The notes under the pieces were generated by a model, which saw nothing but the letters and a program-made list of their open reading frames with translations, was not told the origin of the DNA and made no database searches. Below, piece after piece: positions 23,740-33,314 of a DNA stretch of 64,000 nucleotides (position 1 is the stretch's first letter; every line of letters starts with the position of its first letter). Where the stretch lies: NCBI RefSeq assembly GCF_963678635.1, contig NC_087067.1, forward strand, positions 20,456,596 to 20,520,595, read 5' to 3'. The DNA is from Symsagittifera roscoffensis (taxonomy: Eukaryota; Xenacoelomorpha; Acoela; Convolutidae). The position numbers were made by a program, and so were the translations under genes.

Positions 23740-25225
23740 CTGGTTAAAAAATGGCGACTCACAAAGCTCTTGTTCACGGGTCTTTCAATAATTTTGATGT
23801 TTCAGTACCTACCCAGCGACAGGAAACCGGGCTCGAATCATTACGTTGTTATATTTTCAGTGTTTACTCTCAAATTAGTTGCCTTAGTTAACCAAGATGT
23901 ATATTTCCAAATTGCATCGCTCAGATCTTTAAAACATGAGCATTAACTTTGCTTCTCAACGCAGATGCTTAATGCACCGTGGGGTATAGCTGATTACTTC
24001 ATTCCTGACAAACTGTATGCGGTATTCATTGCAAAGTAAGAACCACAGAAGCTGAGTGCTGCTCAAGTAATGCAGAATGTTTTTTCCCACACAGTATTTT
24101 TAGTTGGCTGCTAGTTGGTTTTACAACTATTTTCGAATTACAAGCCATTCAAATAGCAAACTAAAGAGTTCCGATCACTTATTTGCTGTTACCGATCGGA
24201 TAAAGAGGTTCCGAACATATAAACAACAGGTTCCTCGTTTAAAAGCAAATTTAAAAAAGGGATTTACCAGAGGTTGGATTAGTGAGAAGGTTAACGTTGA
24301 GATCTTGTGAGCAATTCATTTGCTAAATTTGGGAAATGATCGAACAGGCTCCATTGATTTTACGCTAAAACTTATGTATAACTAGGCAGATGCATAAACG
24401 AAAGGAAAATATAAAACCTTTGATACTTAAAACAGTGTAAGCCTTCGACCAGAATGACCCTGTGCAGAAAAGTCGTCTACGACTTAAGACTCTACGACAA
24501 AAGACAAGACGTGTTAACCAAAAAAGGAGCGTATGCAAGAAAACGCTACCACAGTTTGCCACCAAAAAAATATCTCTAACCTCTGCTATTTTTTTACATT
24601 CTTATTCGGAAGGTAAATTAGAAGATCATAAATTAACATGGTAACTTACGTTACTTCACTAGTCATCCATGGTTTCACCCAGTCAATAAAAAACCTTTGG
24701 AATTTCATAAATTAGTGAAGTGTAAGGGAAAACCTTGGGACCCAAATAAACCAGATTGATACGTTAGTGGACAAAATTGAGCGCAAATTATTGAACATAG
24801 GAACACTTTAATCAATAAAAATTGTAGATTAGAAATGAAGTTTATGTACATTTGCAAAATAAACTAAAATAAAATAATCAAATAACATCTAACAACAAAA
24901 TTAAATGAAACATTAGTAGTTAGTACAAAAATTTAACATCATTCCACCCTATCTAACCATAGGTTAGGACTGTTTTATTTTCAAGGCACAGTTTATGAAA
25001 AAAAAAATCTCAAGTCAGAACTTAATTGTTATGTTAGAGCGTTCATGAGTATATTTACGTCTAGTATATTATTCCACATTGGTATAACTCTCATAGATAG
25101 TGAATGTAACAGTCGTCCGCTTGTGTCAAATATAAGGTCAAGAAAAAGGACCTTTAACCATTGGCTCAAGGGTCGGGGACACTTTCTCTAACAAAAAAAC
25201 TAAATTACAAAAGGGGCCCTTCCGT
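23740..25225. other. non-coding stretch upstream of the visible PLC exons
   Basis: I looked for a PH-domain exon of PLC on the minus strand and found none. No other gene or named repeat is recognised. It is presumably intron, interrupted further upstream by retroelements. Confidence 0.4.
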
Positions 25226-25485
25226 TTAGTTACGGTAAGTGCACAAGCTGGATAGGGCCATACCAGCGATATAAAAATGCATATATATATCAGCAATGAA
25301 GTCATAAATCAGCATTAAATGCATCGTCATAATGTTAATTAATCTTAGCCGTCCTTCCTCTACAATAGCACTTATGGAGTTGTCGATAAATTGAACTTTG
25401 CGTAGCGATCTGCACCCCCTTATACAAAGTATAGAGCTCCTCAGGAGCGCGAAGCTTATTTTAGTTCTTATGTAGTTTACAGATT
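25226..25485 (-). pseudogene. C-terminal half of a nuclease-like retroelement ORF, cut by the giant element
   Basis: Encodes SVNYIRTKISFALLRSSILC and IRGCRSLRK, which I recall as the C-terminal block of a protein segment frequent in invertebrate RT-bearing elements (possibly a PD-(D/E)XK nuclease; family from memory). The other part lies at 53,940-54,447. Removing the LTR element and one ATT copy puts the two parts in the same frame. The last residues before the stop look like read-through into flanking DNA. Confidence 0.65.
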
Positions 25486-25889
25486 TGTGACATTCGCCCG
25501 GAAGATACATATCGACGGAAAACAAAACTAAGTCTTAAGACGACTGGCTAACGTCTAAACAGAGCTTTGCATGCTTTTCACCGTCTCTACCAAGCCAGTA
25601 CTTTCGGTGGTCTTTTCCAACATCGGGTCGACAAAAACGTTACTGCTTTCGGCTTCGGTCAAAACACTCAAATTAACTAGATTACATGCAGAAATAGTGA
25701 GCTCATGGCTGGGTCTCAGTATCCCCAGACCACGAGGTCACTCCTAAAAACAGGGCTACTACTATTTATTATATTACTATTGTTTTCGCTCAGTAGATAA
25801 GAATCATCATCTCCATCGAAGATGGATCAACCCTTTCCCCCAACTCCTAGCTTCTCATCCTTATCAAAATGAATCTAGATGTTAATTAA
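25486..25889 (-). repeat. 3' LTR of copy 1, truncated
   Basis: Matches the first 404 bases (plus-strand order) of the LTRs at 53,017 and 55,179. The match stops at 'gttaattaaat', where the CR1-like LINE begins. The remaining half of this LTR and the adjacent 3' UTR (about 650 bases in copy 2) are missing. A polyadenylation hexamer (AATAAA on the minus strand) is at 25,765-25,770. Confidence 0.88.
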
Positions 25890-25945
25890 ATAGTTTCAGA
25901 TACTTGAAATGTTTACCGGGTTAGCAATGGTTGCCCCGCGATAAA

Positions 25946-26533
25946 ATGTCCGACAGAAGATATCACTTGCTCAAGACATCATCTTCAAAAAATCACCTGA
26001 TTGCGGATTCTCAAGCACGCCATCTTGATTTTCCAAATTTCAATATCTTGTCCCTACCTGGGGCCCGAATTGGTGCGGTCCAAAACTTCTTACCCGAGAA
26101 AGACAAATTCAACATCATCGCTCTGCTCATCGGCGGAAACGACGCCTTCAACGGAAAAGACCCCTCCAGTATACCTGCAGGCGACATTGCTGAAGAACTG
26201 TCGAAGCTAGCCGAGGAGCTGTGTGAACGAGCCAAAAAAGTTTTCGTCATCGGAATCCCTCATCGTAGTGAGAACCGAGCTCGATCTGCAAAAATAAACG
26301 AATTCCTAAGAAAGATAAAAGGAACTTGGAAGTTTAGAGGAGTGAGTGAAAAAATCCACAGCTCATATCATTTGAAAACTGACGAAGTGCACCTCAGTGA
26401 AGAAGGTCTGAAGGGCATTAAAAGTATTCTCAAGAATAAAATCTTATACGATAAACATTCGAACATCTGCAATACAGAAGGACATCTGGTATATTACGAG
26501 TGTCGTTTCAAGAACTGTCAGTGCCCCTATTAA
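25946..26533 (+). CDS. LINE ORF1: SGNH/GDSL-type esterase
   Basis: A 195-codon frame from ATG 25,946. The catalytic blocks are present: block I IADSQARHL (Ser of GDS), block II LPGARIG, block III IGGNDAF (GxND) and block V DEVHLSEEGL (DxxH). That gives the full Ser-Gly-Asn-His set. It is about the length of a minimal SGNH hydrolase. In CR1-like LINEs such an esterase is part of the ORF1 protein and its role in retrotransposition is not settled. It ends with TAA. The next reading frame (PHD) is in another frame, 150 bases downstream. Confidence 0.85.
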   Translation: MSDRRYHLLKTSSSKNHLIADSQARHLDFPNFNILSLPGARIGAVQNFLPEKDKFNIIALLIGGNDAFNGKDPSSIPAGDIAEELSKLAEELCERAKKVFVIGIPHRSENRARSAKINEFLRKIKGTWKFRGVSEKIHSSYHLKTDEVHLSEEGLKGIKSILKNKILYDKHSNICNTEGHLVYYECRFKNCQCPY

Positions 26534-26551
26534 CGTAAGTAGAAATAGTGA

Positions 26552-26650
26552 ACCGCAGGCCTCCCCTTTTCGGGAACCACCAGGTTTGTCTATTTCTTCT
26601 TTTTCCCCTGAGTGAATCACAGGCCTCCCCTTTTCGGGAACCACCAGGTT
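26552..26650 (+). repeat. duplicated 33-base element between LINE ORF1 and the PHD ORF
   Basis: The string 'aggcctccccttttcgggaa' followed by 'ccaccaggttt' occurs at about 26,556-26,586 and again at 26,620-26,650, with a 64-base period. It fills the gap between two cistrons, so it could act in re-initiation or be a simple duplication. Confidence 0.8.
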
Positions 26651-26682
26651 TAACTGTTTTTCTATCCATAGTAAAAGCAAAA

Positions 26683-27579
26683 ATGGGCAAAAACTGCAAA
26701 ACATGTAAAAGAGGCTTTGCCGGCAACGAGAAAACATACACTTGTGTCGCATGCAACGCTCAAATGCATTTGGAACCAACTTGTGTTGGGTTGTCTCTAG
26801 TGGCCATAAATGGAATAAAAGAACTAGGGCCGAATGTCATGTTGCTTTGTAATACTTGTGTGCAAAATAATGAACGAGACAACTTTATAAGATGCAAAAC
26901 CCTGGCCAACATAGACGAGAAGCTCTCAAACATTGATGTAACTGAAAGCCTTACAAGCATGGAAAGAAGACTTACCGATTTAGTAGATCAAAAAATTGGA
27001 AATGCAATGAAAACGACATGCGATAAAGTGGAAAAAACTTATAGTGCCGTTGTAGCTGCTGAAACCACCACCCGGATAAATCAAGCTCAAACCACTCAAC
27101 ATGCTGCCAGATCTAACTCTGATCACAACATAAATCAAAGTTTTAGGATACAAGGGGTCAAAGAGGACCCTGAGAAAACAAAAGGAGAAAACCTTGTCCC
27201 AACAAATGATGAAGTAAACGAAATACTAGACATAATTGGAGTGAAGCCGAAAATAATAGAATTAAAACGACTGGGAAAATTTGATCGTAATCGAATGAAG
27301 CCAAGAACACTGCTGGTAACTGTACCTAGCGAACATGAAGCACGACTAGTACTAGCAAAAAGCCGAGAAAAGCGAGAACAATTGGTCGAAAAAGAGGTCT
27401 ACCTGCTACCAGCATTGACCAAAGAGAGTGCAATTAAAGAGAACGAAATCCTTAAGAAACGAAGACAACTACTAGATGAAGGCGTTCCTCGCGAAAAGCT
27501 GAAAATAAGGAATCTAGAATTGTTCAATGATGGTGTGAAAGTAACTATTGACACTGAAGTTCAGGAACCCCAGCATTGA
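26683..27579 (+). CDS. LINE PHD-finger ORF
   Basis: 298 codons from ATG 26,683. The N-terminus is a Cys4-His-Cys3 PHD-type finger: CKTCKRGF, CVACNAQMHLEPTC and LLCNTC. Next comes a coiled-coil-like stretch (MERRLTDLVDQKIG), then an RNA-binding-like region (IQGVKEDPEKTKGENL; KPRTLLVTVPSEHEARLVLA), as in many LINE ORF1 proteins. It ends in TGA at 27,577, and the endonuclease reading frame continues in the same frame directly after it. PHD fingers may bind histone tails and guide integration (inference). Confidence 0.8.
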   Translation: MGKNCKTCKRGFAGNEKTYTCVACNAQMHLEPTCVGLSLVAINGIKELGPNVMLLCNTCVQNNERDNFIRCKTLANIDEKLSNIDVTESLTSMERRLTDLVDQKIGNAMKTTCDKVEKTYSAVVAAETTTRINQAQTTQHAARSNSDHNINQSFRIQGVKEDPEKTKGENLVPTNDEVNEILDIIGVKPKIIELKRLGKFDRNRMKPRTLLVTVPSEHEARLVLAKSREKREQLVEKEVYLLPALTKESAIKENEILKKRRQLLDEGVPREKLKIRNLELFNDGVKVTIDTEVQEPQH

Positions 27580-27583
27580 CTAG
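27577..27583 (+). promoter_or_regulatory. candidate stop-codon readthrough context TGA-CTA-G
   Basis: The PHD ORF ends TGA CTA G and the endonuclease-RT frame follows in phase, with no ATG at its start. UGA-CUA is the best known leaky stop context in animal readthrough genes. Readthrough here would give a PHD-endonuclease-RT fusion. Other explanations are a simple nonsense mutation or re-initiation. Confidence 0.45.
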
Positions 27584-30416
27584 GATTCCTCAACATTCTG
27601 CAACTAAATACTAGAAGCCTAATCAACATAGAGAGAAGAACTAAGCTAGCAAATGCAATTGCAGTTGGAAATTTTAATGTCATATGCTTAAGCGAAACTT
27701 GACTTAACGAGAATATTCAATCATCAGAGCTTTTTCTAAGTGATTATAACATCTATAGATCTGATAGAGCTATTGTGAGTGGTAAAAACTGTCACGGAGG
27801 CAGCCTAATAGCTGTCAAGAATAGTCTAATTACCGAGGACTTATCCACCAAACATGACATTCCTGATTCATGTGTGCTATGTAGTATAAAACTTCATCAA
27901 ACTGAAATGATAATTGGCTCATTCTACAATCCGCCAAAAAACAGTAATTACAGATACAAAGTGCATGAATTTGAACAACTGATCAAAGCCATTCCTAAAA
28001 ACAAACCGCTTCTCTTATGTGGGGATTTAAATTTCCCAGAAACAAACTGGAACACCCTCACCAGTACTGACGAGGAAGAAAACCAAACACTGCAAATTTT
28101 TGAAAATGGACTCTTTAGGCAGGCGATAGATTTCCCAACATGTGTGAAGAACATACTAGACGTAGCCTTCTATCGGAATTGCTATACAAGTGCCGAACAA
28201 GATTTTAACGTTTCCAAGATATATGACTGCTCAGATCACAATGCCATAATGTTGTCTGTTGAATGCACGGTATCAGAGCCGAAACCATACTTGGAAAATT
28301 TTAGAAGTTTTGGAAATGCCGATTTTAAAGGAATAAACAATTTTATAAACGAGAACCCATTTGAACCAGTATGCCACACAAACATTAACAAAATGCATGA
28401 GGAGTACACCCAATATTTGGATGAAATCATTAAGAGTTTTGTGCCTCTCAGAACAAGACATAGGAAATCACTTCCACCTTGGATAACAAGTAGCACTTCA
28501 AATTTGATCAAAAAGTTACAAACAAAACGGCAATCATGTATACTCAAACCGACCAACTACAGAAGACAACAAGTTAAACTGTTTGAAAATTTAGTAACTG
28601 AATCATCGGAATTGGACAGGAAAAACTACCGAGAGGAATTGTTTAGAACACGGAACACTAATGTAATTTTTAAACACCTAAAGAACTTGAATAAACATAC
28701 AAGTCTTCCTAAGTTACTCATAAAAAATGAAGTTGAAAGCACAAATCCAAACGAACAAGTCAACATGCTAAACGACTTCTTTCATTCAGTTTTTAATCCT
28801 AAAGAAAGTTTTAGTATTAGAGATAATCAATTTGAAAATCCCTTGTTAACGAATTTTGATATATCGAAAAAGACAGTAAGTGAGATTTTATCAACTCTGG
28901 ACGTAACAAAGTCACGCGGCCCAAATGGGTTGCCACCTAGCTTTTTTCAGAAAACGAACCGCAATATATGCAAACCGATGAACAAACTTTTGAGAAACGT
29001 AAAACGCCTACGAAAAATACCTGATTCATGGAAAACAGCTGAAGTTACTCCTGTTCACAAAAAAGGTGACCGAAAAAAGGTGAACAACTATCGACCAGTA
29101 TCGCTATTAAATATTGACAGCAAATCCTTGAAAAATATATATACAAAGACCTGTACCCTTACTTTGTCTGGTATTTGACGAAACATCAACACGGTTTTAC
29201 TAAAGGTAGATCAGTTTTGACAAACATGCTCTCTTTCCTGAAAGAAATATATGAAGCGCTTGACAATGACTCAAACGCAGAAATTGTAGCAGTCTACACT
29301 GACTTTGCAAAAGCCTTTGATAAAGTTCCGCATTTTGATCTACTTAAGAAAGTTGCACTTATAGGAATAGGAGGCTGCATGTTAGAGGTACTCTATGACT
29401 ATTTGAAAAACAGGAAACAGTTTGTACGAGTAGACAATATCAGCTCAAAATTTTTAGAAGTCACTAGTGGTGTTCCCCAAGGATCACTTTTAGGACCACT
29501 GCTCTTTTGCATTTTTATTCACGACCTACCTGAAGTACTCAAATTCTCTGAACCATATATTTTTGCGGATGATCTTAAACTACTTTCCATCAATAAAACA
29601 TCAATTGAAATTCAAGAAGATCTGGACAAAATTCAGCAGTGGGTAACTGAAAACAAAATGGAATTAGCACTAGATAAATGTGCAAAAGTAGGTTTTAGGG
29701 GCGGAGACGCTAACTCTATGCTTTTTGGTGTAGTGCTTGGAACATCGATGGTTGTGAAAGATCTGGGAATTTTTGTGTCGGGCGATTTAAGTTGGAAGGT
29801 ACACATTGAAACAAGATTAAAGAAGGCAAACCAAGTACTGTACCTCCTGAGAAGAAACCTATCAGCAAAGATAAATACGTTTGTAAAGTTAGGCCTGGAT
29901 AAGTCACTAATACTCCCAGTGTTATTATACGGACTCTCATGTACACATATATCGAGGGGGGATCAATTGCAGTTGGAGCGATTTCAAAAGAAAGTAATCC
30001 GTTGGATCACTGGAAATAAAACGGGAGTGTACATCAACGAACTAAGCTTGCTAAACATTTTACCCCTGCCCATGTTCATCCAGCTAAATAACATCTTACT
30101 TCTTGCCAGTCTTGATTCTAATGAACGAAATGAAATAGTGTTAAACAGGCGAACCACACGGGCTAGAAATACAGAAATTTTTGAGATGCGAAAAGTGAGA
30201 ACGGAAAAAGCGAGGAACGAATTTGTTTTCAGAACCAGTAGGATTGTAAATCGATTAGAACCATATATTCATTTTGATAAACGAATCGGCCTGAAGACGA
30301 GAATTTTAAACACGATGTGGAAATTTGTAAACGAGAGATTTTCAGAAATGACAACGTGCACGTGGCAATTATTCTGTGATTGTATCACGTGCAGAAACAA
30401 GTGGACATTGTTTTAG
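27580..30416 (+). pseudogene. LINE ORF2: APE endonuclease and reverse transcriptase
   Basis: N-terminal APE-type endonuclease: ILQLNTRSL, ICLSET, GSFYNPPKN, LLLCGDLNFPETNW and SDHNAIML. Then RT: SRGPNGLPPSFF, ETPVHKKGD-like EVTPVHKKGDRKKVNNYRP, HGFTKGRSVLTNML, YTDFAKAFDKVPH, SGVPQGSLLGPLLF and FADDLKLL (catalytic DD near 29,560). The C-terminus ends with a Cys/Trp-rich tail. Breaks: TGA at 27,702-27,704 and a one-base shift near 29,140, where the frame at 27,775-29,178 passes to 29,175-30,416. CR1/L2-type clade by gene order. Confidence 0.85.
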
Positions 30417-30462
30417 AGAAGACGCCGGGACCAAGAATCCCAACCACAGTGCTGTGAATCCC

Positions 30463-30463
30463 C

Positions 30464-30532
<69 letters not shown>
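30463..30532 (+). repeat. (CAA)n microsatellite, LINE 3' tail
   Basis: About 23 uninterrupted CAA units directly after the LINE's short 3' UTR. It marks the 3' end of the LINE, since the giant element's sequence resumes right after it. Confidence 0.9.
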
Positions 30533-30533
<1 letters not shown>

Positions 30534-31191
30534 TCACTATAGCCTTCAAATTCTCTCATTAATCTGCACATTGAGGATATGACTTAAGATAAAACATATT
30601 TTCTGACTTCCAGTGTCAATGTCCCGATTAAAACTTTTTCTCTTAGATTTAAAAGGTGTTGGCTCGCAGGACAGTCCTGCCAACCAACAAGCTAAAATTA
30701 TCCTACTATGCTTCTTCCCTTCGGAAATCTTGCTTGTTATTGTCCTGAATATTAAAACTAAGAAACTCTGTGGTTAGAAAGAACAATGAAACAATCTCCC
30801 TCTTCGAGAGATTACTCAAGCCTTCCATGTTACCACAAAGTGATCAGTTCTCCTAGCTGGTTAAAAACAGTCATGCAGGCTGGAATATTTAAATATACTC
30901 CTTCACTTAAGCCTTCCTAAATAAATAGTAAGTGAGTGTCTCTAAAGCCACTTCAACTAAAATCAAAATGCAAATCTATAAATGCAACAATTTCAAAACT
31001 CAACTTAATGTTTCAGTTTTCAATTACAACTTGGTTGCTTGGTTTCTCACTTGAGTTTTTCACACACATAAAACAACTTAACTTTTCTTCATCACTCCTT
31101 TGTTTTCTTCTTTTTTCGTCGTTTAGAAGTTCTAAAATTTCTAAATTCTTCTAATTTCATCTCTTTTTTCATCTTGTTTTTCGGTCATCCG
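30533..31191 (-). other. 3' UTR of the giant element, copy 1
   Basis: Non-coding segment after ORF Y. It matches 56,226-56,897 of copy 2 almost base for base, which shows that it belongs to the LTR element and not to the LINE. Confidence 0.8.
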
Positions 31192-33284
31192 TCAATGTTC
31201 CATTTCTTCCTCCTGTGATACTGACTCTGCACTCTCAGTTTCTGTATCTTGTAACACGTCGTTAGCTATCCTGACGCTGCTGGAAGCCGTCCTCCAACAC
31301 TTCTGCTCTTCTAACCTCTGTTTGCAGCAAGGTAGGGGATCCACATTAGATTCTCTGTTCCTGCAGAAGCTGTTGTGGAGACACAACGTCACGTTTCTCT
31401 CCAAATCTTCTTTCAGCATCTCTGCCTTCTCCTTTCCACTACGTTCACTCGTCCTGGAAAATCTTTTCACAGCGGTGGTCACTGCATTCCGATGAGTCAC
31501 GAGAGCTCGCTTGAAAGCTCCTGCTCCAATGTCCAGCTGATATTCACTGTACACCCTGCCGTGCTTCGACATATGCTTTTTCGCATACTCGTACAACCAT
31601 GCAGTCATGTTAGCTCTGAACCATGGCATCAATCGTTTTCTTGCCCATATCTTCTTCACTTCCATCGGAATGTTTAGAATTTTGCACATTGTCTCAAAAA
31701 GATCTAAATCTTTTAGACAATCTAACTTCCGCAACTGTTCTCTCGTCGGTGCCTATGTCTGTTATTTTCTCTCACATGAGCTTCCAGCCATCGTATCGCC
31801 ATCATAACTCCGACTATCACTATTGTTACGGGCTGTGATGAATCTGGTAAGCCCATGGAGAGCAGCTCTCCAGAGTCCCAGATCAACATCAGATTACTAC
31901 GCTTGGGATACCACCAGGTCTGCAGCAAGCAGTGGCAAGGAAACTCGTCATGCGTCAACATGATGCTCCTCCAATTACGTTTTCCCGAAGCTTCCAGCAA
32001 TGGTTCCACTTCCATCATCACTCGGTGGACTTCATCATTCTCATCTACTGCATTGTAATCTGTGACAGTTGATCCTCTCTGTTTCTGTCTTTCAAAGTCA
32101 CTAAAGTTCCCACTCACGTATCCCATGAACTTCCTTCCCAGTATCGATTCCAACTCCTCCTTTGTTCTCTCTGGAACTGCTGAGAACATCTTACATAGCA
32201 ACTCGTAAGATATTTCGGACATTCTCGTTAGTCTCACACCTTTTGGCACTGAGAAGGCTTGATCCACGATCGTTCTCGTACTCTTTACATCCACAGCTAC
32301 GAAATGCACCGGGTATCTGCTCTTGCACATTAAAGCCAATGTCGATCCCACCAAATATCGTGCTCCTGATGGTCTACAATAAGTCTCACTATGTCTGATG
32401 TTCATTTCCGCCTCGATCGCTTCCCTCCATTTTCCTATGTGCTTCTGCTCAGTTTGCAAAACTCCTGGGAATACTTCTACACTGATGGCTGTGACCATCT
32501 CATGTTTCTGTTCTAGATTCAATAGTGACTCTAAAGAACCAAACATGCTGTAGAATCCTAGTGCAGTCACTAGATTCACATCGGTTCCTCCATGGCAATC
32601 TGCTATCAGTTCCGTTTCTGTTTTAGCTTTCATCACTACATTTCCAAACAATACCGTCAATTGCTTCTGTTGTTTCTCCAGGGTCTTCACACAGTCCAAA
32701 CCTCCACAAACGTGACCCTCCAGTCCACAGACTTCCGCCAGACAGCTACCAGGTTTGACCCAGTCTTCTGGTCCCCAGCCAGGCAACTCCACCTTATCTT
32801 CTCCGTTGCTCTTAGAGGCCGTTATCATCACATTATATATGATGTTGAGGTCACGCAGGTTACAGTCTGCATTCAGTTCCCTCTGTACGTCTTGTGTCGC
32901 CCGTAATATTGAGTTAGCGTTGGGACTAGGACACCATGTTGGCCTCATCAATTCCCACACTGTCATCAAGCTCGTTCTCAGTAATTCATCTGAGAATCCC
33001 AACCCAAACTCCACTCTTCTGTCGGATTTTGGTACTGAAGGTGCAGTCACCTCTTCTTCCAAGACCAGTCCCAATTTGGCCTGTGGATTTTTAACGCTCT
33101 TAATCGTTACAATTCTGGACGTCCAGAATCTTAGCAACACCGCCTGCTCATAATCGAAGAAGCAATCGCGTATGTCTTCACTCAGGAAAGGATTGTACGC
33201 TATCCCTATGATCCCGGATACGTAGCTATACGATTTCTTTTTGATCGGTCCACAGTATTCACTGGATTTCGGCAATGCTCCCAT
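31192..33284 (-). CDS. ORF Y of the giant retroelement, unknown function (one frameshift)
   Basis: About 697 codons from ATG 33,284, starting MGALPKSSEYCGPIKKKSYS. It is placed 28 bases after the stop of ORF X, as in copy 2. I recognise no family. Features: a Cys-rich patch (GSCLAEVCGLEGHVCGGLDC), VEFGLGFSDELLRTSL, FVAVDVKSTRTIVDQAFSVP, one hydrophobic stretch near the C-terminus (PVTIVIVGVMMAIRWL, too short and late to be sure of a membrane span) and an acidic end (SAESVSQEEEMEH). No signal peptide or Env-like layout. A one-base loss near 31,755, by comparison with copy 2, splits it into 33,284-31,722 and 31,734-31,192. Confidence 0.7.
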
Positions 33285-33314
33285 AGATTCTTTAGCGAGT
33301 CTCAGCTCCTTGTT

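Larger units (their letters stand above)
25890..30532 (+). mobile_element. CR1-like non-LTR retrotransposon nested in the giant element
   Basis: Plus-strand element with an SGNH esterase ORF, a PHD-finger ORF, an APE endonuclease-RT ORF, a very short 3' UTR and a (CAA)n tail. Esterase and PHD modules are known in CR1-like LINEs (Kapitonov and Jurka). The left edge is where the LTR match stops and the right edge is where the match to copy 2 resumes (near 56,226). It therefore replaced about 650 bases of the LTR element, and no target duplication is visible. Confidence 0.85.

Noticed and set aside
24365-24565. Possible upstream PLC exon
   Set aside because: No PH-domain motif and no consistent splice phase with the EF-hand exon.
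30376-30582. Poly-glutamine protein frame
   Set aside because: It is just the (CAA)n tail of the LINE read in one frame.
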